A DNA stretch of 64,000 nucleotides from Diplosphaera chodatii (lineage: Eukaryota; Chlorophyta; Trebouxiophyceae; Prasiolales; Stichococcaceae), in contig JAALGY010000033.1 of NCBI GenBank assembly GCA_032358165.1, positions 3,224,001 through 3,288,000 of the forward strand. Reading direction: 5' to 3'. The notes beneath the pieces were generated by a model. That model saw nothing but the letters and a program-made list of their open reading frames with translations, did no database searches and was not told the origin of the DNA. The position numbers and the translations under genes were made by a program. Shown one piece after another: positions 60,696 to 64,000 of this stretch. How positions within the stretch are numbered: position 1 is the first letter of the stretch; each line of letters begins with the position of its first letter.

Positions 60696-63600
60696 ATGCC
60701 GGGGCCCCGCCGCCAACCAGCCAGCCGGCCGCTGCACTCTGCGTTCAACCTGCGGCCGACGTACGAGGTGCCGGCCCTGCAGTTTGACACTGGGCGAAAC
60801 GTGCAGACGCAGCGGCCAGGCCAGGACGAGACGCAGCACTGGCACCAGCAGGCTTTGCCGCCGGTACCAGCGGATGAACAGCGACAGCCTCGTCAGCCGA
60901 GTCAGCAGCAGCAGCACCGCCAGGGCGCATCCGCTGCGGTGCAAGATATGCATCCGTACAACTGCACGGGTGACAGCGCCTGGTCGTATGGCGGAGCCCA
61001 CAGCACGGCTTTGGACACGCTGCTGTTGCCGCACCCCCGAGATGCAGAGGTTGAGGCCACGCGTGGCATGTGACACAGCCAACATTGTGCCCGCAAGCTG
61101 TCCATGCCTGTTCCATATAAAGATCAGCAATACTGAACTGCCTGTGCAGGTCGATGCCTTGGAAGCTGAGCTGATTGAGATGCGCAATGCAGTGTCGTCA
61201 CCAACAGCAGGTGCAAGGGGGCCATCAGCAAGCATGTGTGCAAATGTCACTGGGCTGACAGACCTTTCTGCAGGCATCTGACCATCGCGTCGCGTTTCTG
61301 TGCTGCAGCTTCCCTGAGGCTTTCGTCGCCTCCGTCTGCGCGGCCGCCCACAGCGCCACTCGCCCGCCAGCAGTCTCTGCCCATCTCCCTCCAGCCAGCC
61401 ACCATACCAGGAACCCTGATGCGCTCCACGACCCTGAAGCCCGGCAGCACGCTGGCCAAGACCGGCTCGCTGACGCTCACGGTCAGGCGGCAGCGGAACC
61501 AGGCCACTGCAGAGCGGGCCCGCGTCCGCCTGCAGTGCTTGCACCAGGCGTGTGGACTCCTTGCTGTTATCATCTGAGCCTGCTAGTGGCCACATGTCTG
61601 CTGCAATCGAGGCCAGGTGTCTGTTGTTTTGTCCTCGCAATCTGATTGGCGCTGGCTTTTGAATACTTTGCTGGCTTGCTGTGGTGACTGCTGCTGATGC
61701 TGACGGTGTTTCATACTGCTCAGGATGAGGCAATGTTCAGGCGGTTGGCTGGGTGGCAGGCACTCTTGTTCAGGGTCCGTCGCCTTGCCAACGAGACACT
61801 CGGCTTCCTGCAGCTGTGGCGGAAGTCGATCCAGAAGGTCGAGGGCAAGCATGGTGAGAGTGCAGCAACAAGAGAACCCAATAATGTCTCTGGCAGCATG
61901 TTTTCTGTTGACTGATATGACCCAATTTGTTTGTGAAGCGGGTGCACTTGTGTTTGCAGGCTCTAATGTTGCAACCACGCTCTGCCTTATTCGCTTCGCC
62001 TTCGTCATGAACCTGCTGCTGCTGCTCCTGTGGCTGCTAGTGGTTGTGTTGCCCTTTTGGGTGAAACCGCCAGTCACGTTCCGCTGGAACCAGCTCACAG
62101 CATACTCGGCCAAGAGTGTCGTTCAGGGGTTTGGTCTTGACAACACATTCCTATTGTATGGTGCGCTTGCAATTCACAACGATGCACGATGTTGTATGTA
62201 TCCTGCGACCATCTTCAGATCAGTTTTGGCGGCGGCAAAGATTGCTGGACCCAAAATGCCCGATGCAGGAGGCTACAACTACATCTACAGCCGCCGCGGG
62301 CATGGCAACCCCTCACTCGGCATCCCAGTCCGCCACCAGCCCATCCCGGCTGACCTTGGCTTCCCCATAGCCATCGTGGTCATGCTCATCGGATCGCTGC
62401 TGTTGCTGCTGCGGGCGATTGGCAGCCGCCTGAAGGTATGGCATGGTTGCTGGGCGCATGACAGCCTCAGTCCTGTGACACGCTTGTGAGCCTGTACAAG
62501 CAGCGGGCTGCAAAGGGTCCTTACAATCGCTCGTCATCAGCTGCTGATGGGCTCTCCTGCTGGCACTTGCCACCGCAGGGCAATGGCGACAGGCCGGCTG
62601 TGGTGTTTGACGTGTTTCGGTACCGCTTTGCCACACTTGTGTTCGCATCATGGGACTACCATTTGACAGATCATGCGGCAGCTGCCAACTTGCGCCGCTC
62701 CATACGGCAGCAGCTCAGGGAGATGCTCAATGACGCGGCGGACGATGACGTGCACGTCACCGTGCTCGCCAGGTTTACAGCACAGATCCGTAAGGTGAGC
62801 GCTGACTGGAGTGCGACCGACATGTGAATGGTGAGGAGAGAGGCCAGGCGACCAAGACCATTTGCATTCGTGGCATGCAGGCAATCGGTCTGGGCGTCGT
62901 CTGGCCTGCGACTGTGGCCGCAGTGGCAGCCTGCAGCTACTACACCCTCAAATACGAAGTTGCCATCAATCACTTCATCGCCACTGACTTTGCAACCTCT
63001 ATCATCCTGTCGCTGATCACAACTGTAGGGGCCAGTCTGGTCCGTGCCAGCATGGCTGTCGAGCTGTGGCATCCACGCTATGTCACCGGGGTGGGATGTG
63101 ACATGAATGTCCTAAAGTGCACACATTTACTTGGGCCTGCCTCACCCGTTGCACACGTCCTGCATAGACTGCATTTGGCTATCATATGTTGTTTGAAGGT
63201 GTGTGTTCTTTGCAGGTACTGGCGGCAAAGCTCTTTACCATCAAACTATGCTACCTCTCGGCGCTCACCTGGCACCTGTATGTGTTGCTGATTGACGGGC
63301 GGGCAGACATCTCAGTTGATGATGCACAACAGGTGCGCCGTGGAAGCATGTTCGTTCCAGTCTGATCATCGGCATGGTGAAGTATGTGCACAAGACACTT
63401 GCACCTCTCAGTGACACTCAAAAAACGCTTGCGACTTCCGTTACCCTGCAGACGTGCCGGTACGTCGACCACACTGATGTCAAATGCCGCACCGGCACCG
63501 TCTGCTGCAATGCTGTCTGCGCGCATTACCAGACCCCTCCCAACGACCCCCTCAAGGCAGGCTGCTACTGTTGCGTCTGTGCCAAACCATCTCACATGCC

Positions 63601-64000
63601 CCCATATCCCGTCTGTGCATACGTACACACCTTATAATGCAGAGCAGAGGTGACATGCCCTGTATGCGCAGGGTCGCTGCGTGCCGGCATGCCCAGAGAC
63701 CACGATCGGGCTGCTGCTGTACCGGCTGATGATCACGAATGCGCTCATCATCAACGGCTGCGACCTCGGGCGGGGGCTCATCCTGCGCCACTGCACCGAG
63801 CAGGCCTTTGATCCGCCAGACGTGGGTCGCTTCTGCCCCCTCCTCTCAGTGCCTGCTGTCAGAGAGCCAACGATCTGAGGCGGAATGCTCGAATAGCATT
63901 GCTCCCTCGAGTATCACGGCTGTGGACCCTGTCCGTTAACACTTATGGTTTTGTTCGGGATCCCTGCTGCAGGTGGTGCTGACGGTGATCGAGAACCAGG
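60696..64000 (+). CDS. Transmembrane channel-like (TMC) protein, 3' end outside the window
   Basis: TMC proteins are multi-pass ion channels; in animals TMC1/2 form the hair-cell mechanotransduction pore. A long cytosolic N-terminus (MPGPRRQPASRPLHSAFNLR, Gln/Ser-rich) is followed by DEAMFRRLAGWQALLFRVRR and the TMC pre-membrane signature LWRKSIQKVEGKHGSNVATT. TM1 is FVMNLLLLLLWLLVVVLPFW; TM2 is GFPIAIVVMLIGSLLLLLRA. Then come VVFDVFRYRFATLVFASWDY and LRRSIRQQLREMLNDAADDD, TM segments around VVWPATVAAVAACSYYTLKY and SIILSLITTVGASLV, LAAKLFTIKLCYLSALTWHL, and the conserved TMC-box CPETTIGLLLYRLMITNALI. At least ten exons are seen. The window ends inside an exon coding VVLTVIENQ. The last pore helices lie beyond base 64000. 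Confidence 0.83.

Overview
This is 64 kb of nuclear DNA from a green alga, most likely a trebouxiophyte (Coccomyxa/Chlorella-like). I read 19 protein genes and one tRNA gene. The protein genes are split by many short GT-AG introns, typically about 100-300 bases, and GC is moderately high. The lineage call rests on a photosystem II PsbS gene with two LHC-type repeats, a chalcone-isomerase-like fatty-acid-binding protein, plant-type DUF2358-SOUL proteins, a Rubisco-LSMT-like SET protein and a TMC channel homologue. The species is inference. Exon models were built by eye from protein-family similarity, reading frame and GT/AG signals, so termini are firmer for conserved genes than for orphans.

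Layout, left to right: TFIIE alpha (+, 5' end outside the window); SET-domain methyltransferase (+); Gln-rich orphan (-); CHI-like fatty-acid-binding protein (-); MYND finger/MSS51-C protein (+); the long nucleoporin Nup155 gene (+, about 9.3 kb); long-chain acyl-CoA synthetase (-); SNM1/PSO2 cross-link repair nuclease (+); a 128-residue basic orphan (+); tRNA-Arg(ACG) (-); two tandem DUF2358-SOUL heme-binding-type proteins (-, -); a protein with a permuted papain/LRAT-like His...Asn-Cys pattern (+); PsbS (-); a GPATCH8-like G-patch/zinc-finger protein (-); Cactin (+); a small secreted Pro/Tyr/Gly-rich protein (+); CCT zeta chaperonin subunit (-); ESS2/DGCR14 splicing factor (+); and a TMC-family membrane channel (+, 3' end outside the window).

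There is no operon logic, but some arrangements stand out. The two SOUL genes are a tandem duplication. The GPATCH8-like and Cactin genes are head to head across about 560 bp, with ESS2 nearby, giving three splicing-associated factors within 17 kb. Photosynthetic or plastid genes (PsbS, CHI-like, SOUL pair, SET/LSMT-like) are interspersed with housekeeping genes. PsbS has three CACGTG boxes in its upstream region. No transposon, virus, CRISPR or prokaryotic system was seen.

The least described candidates are the LRAT-like protein, a metallothionein-like Cys cluster just upstream of it, the two orphans, the secreted Tyr/Pro protein and the algal TMC.
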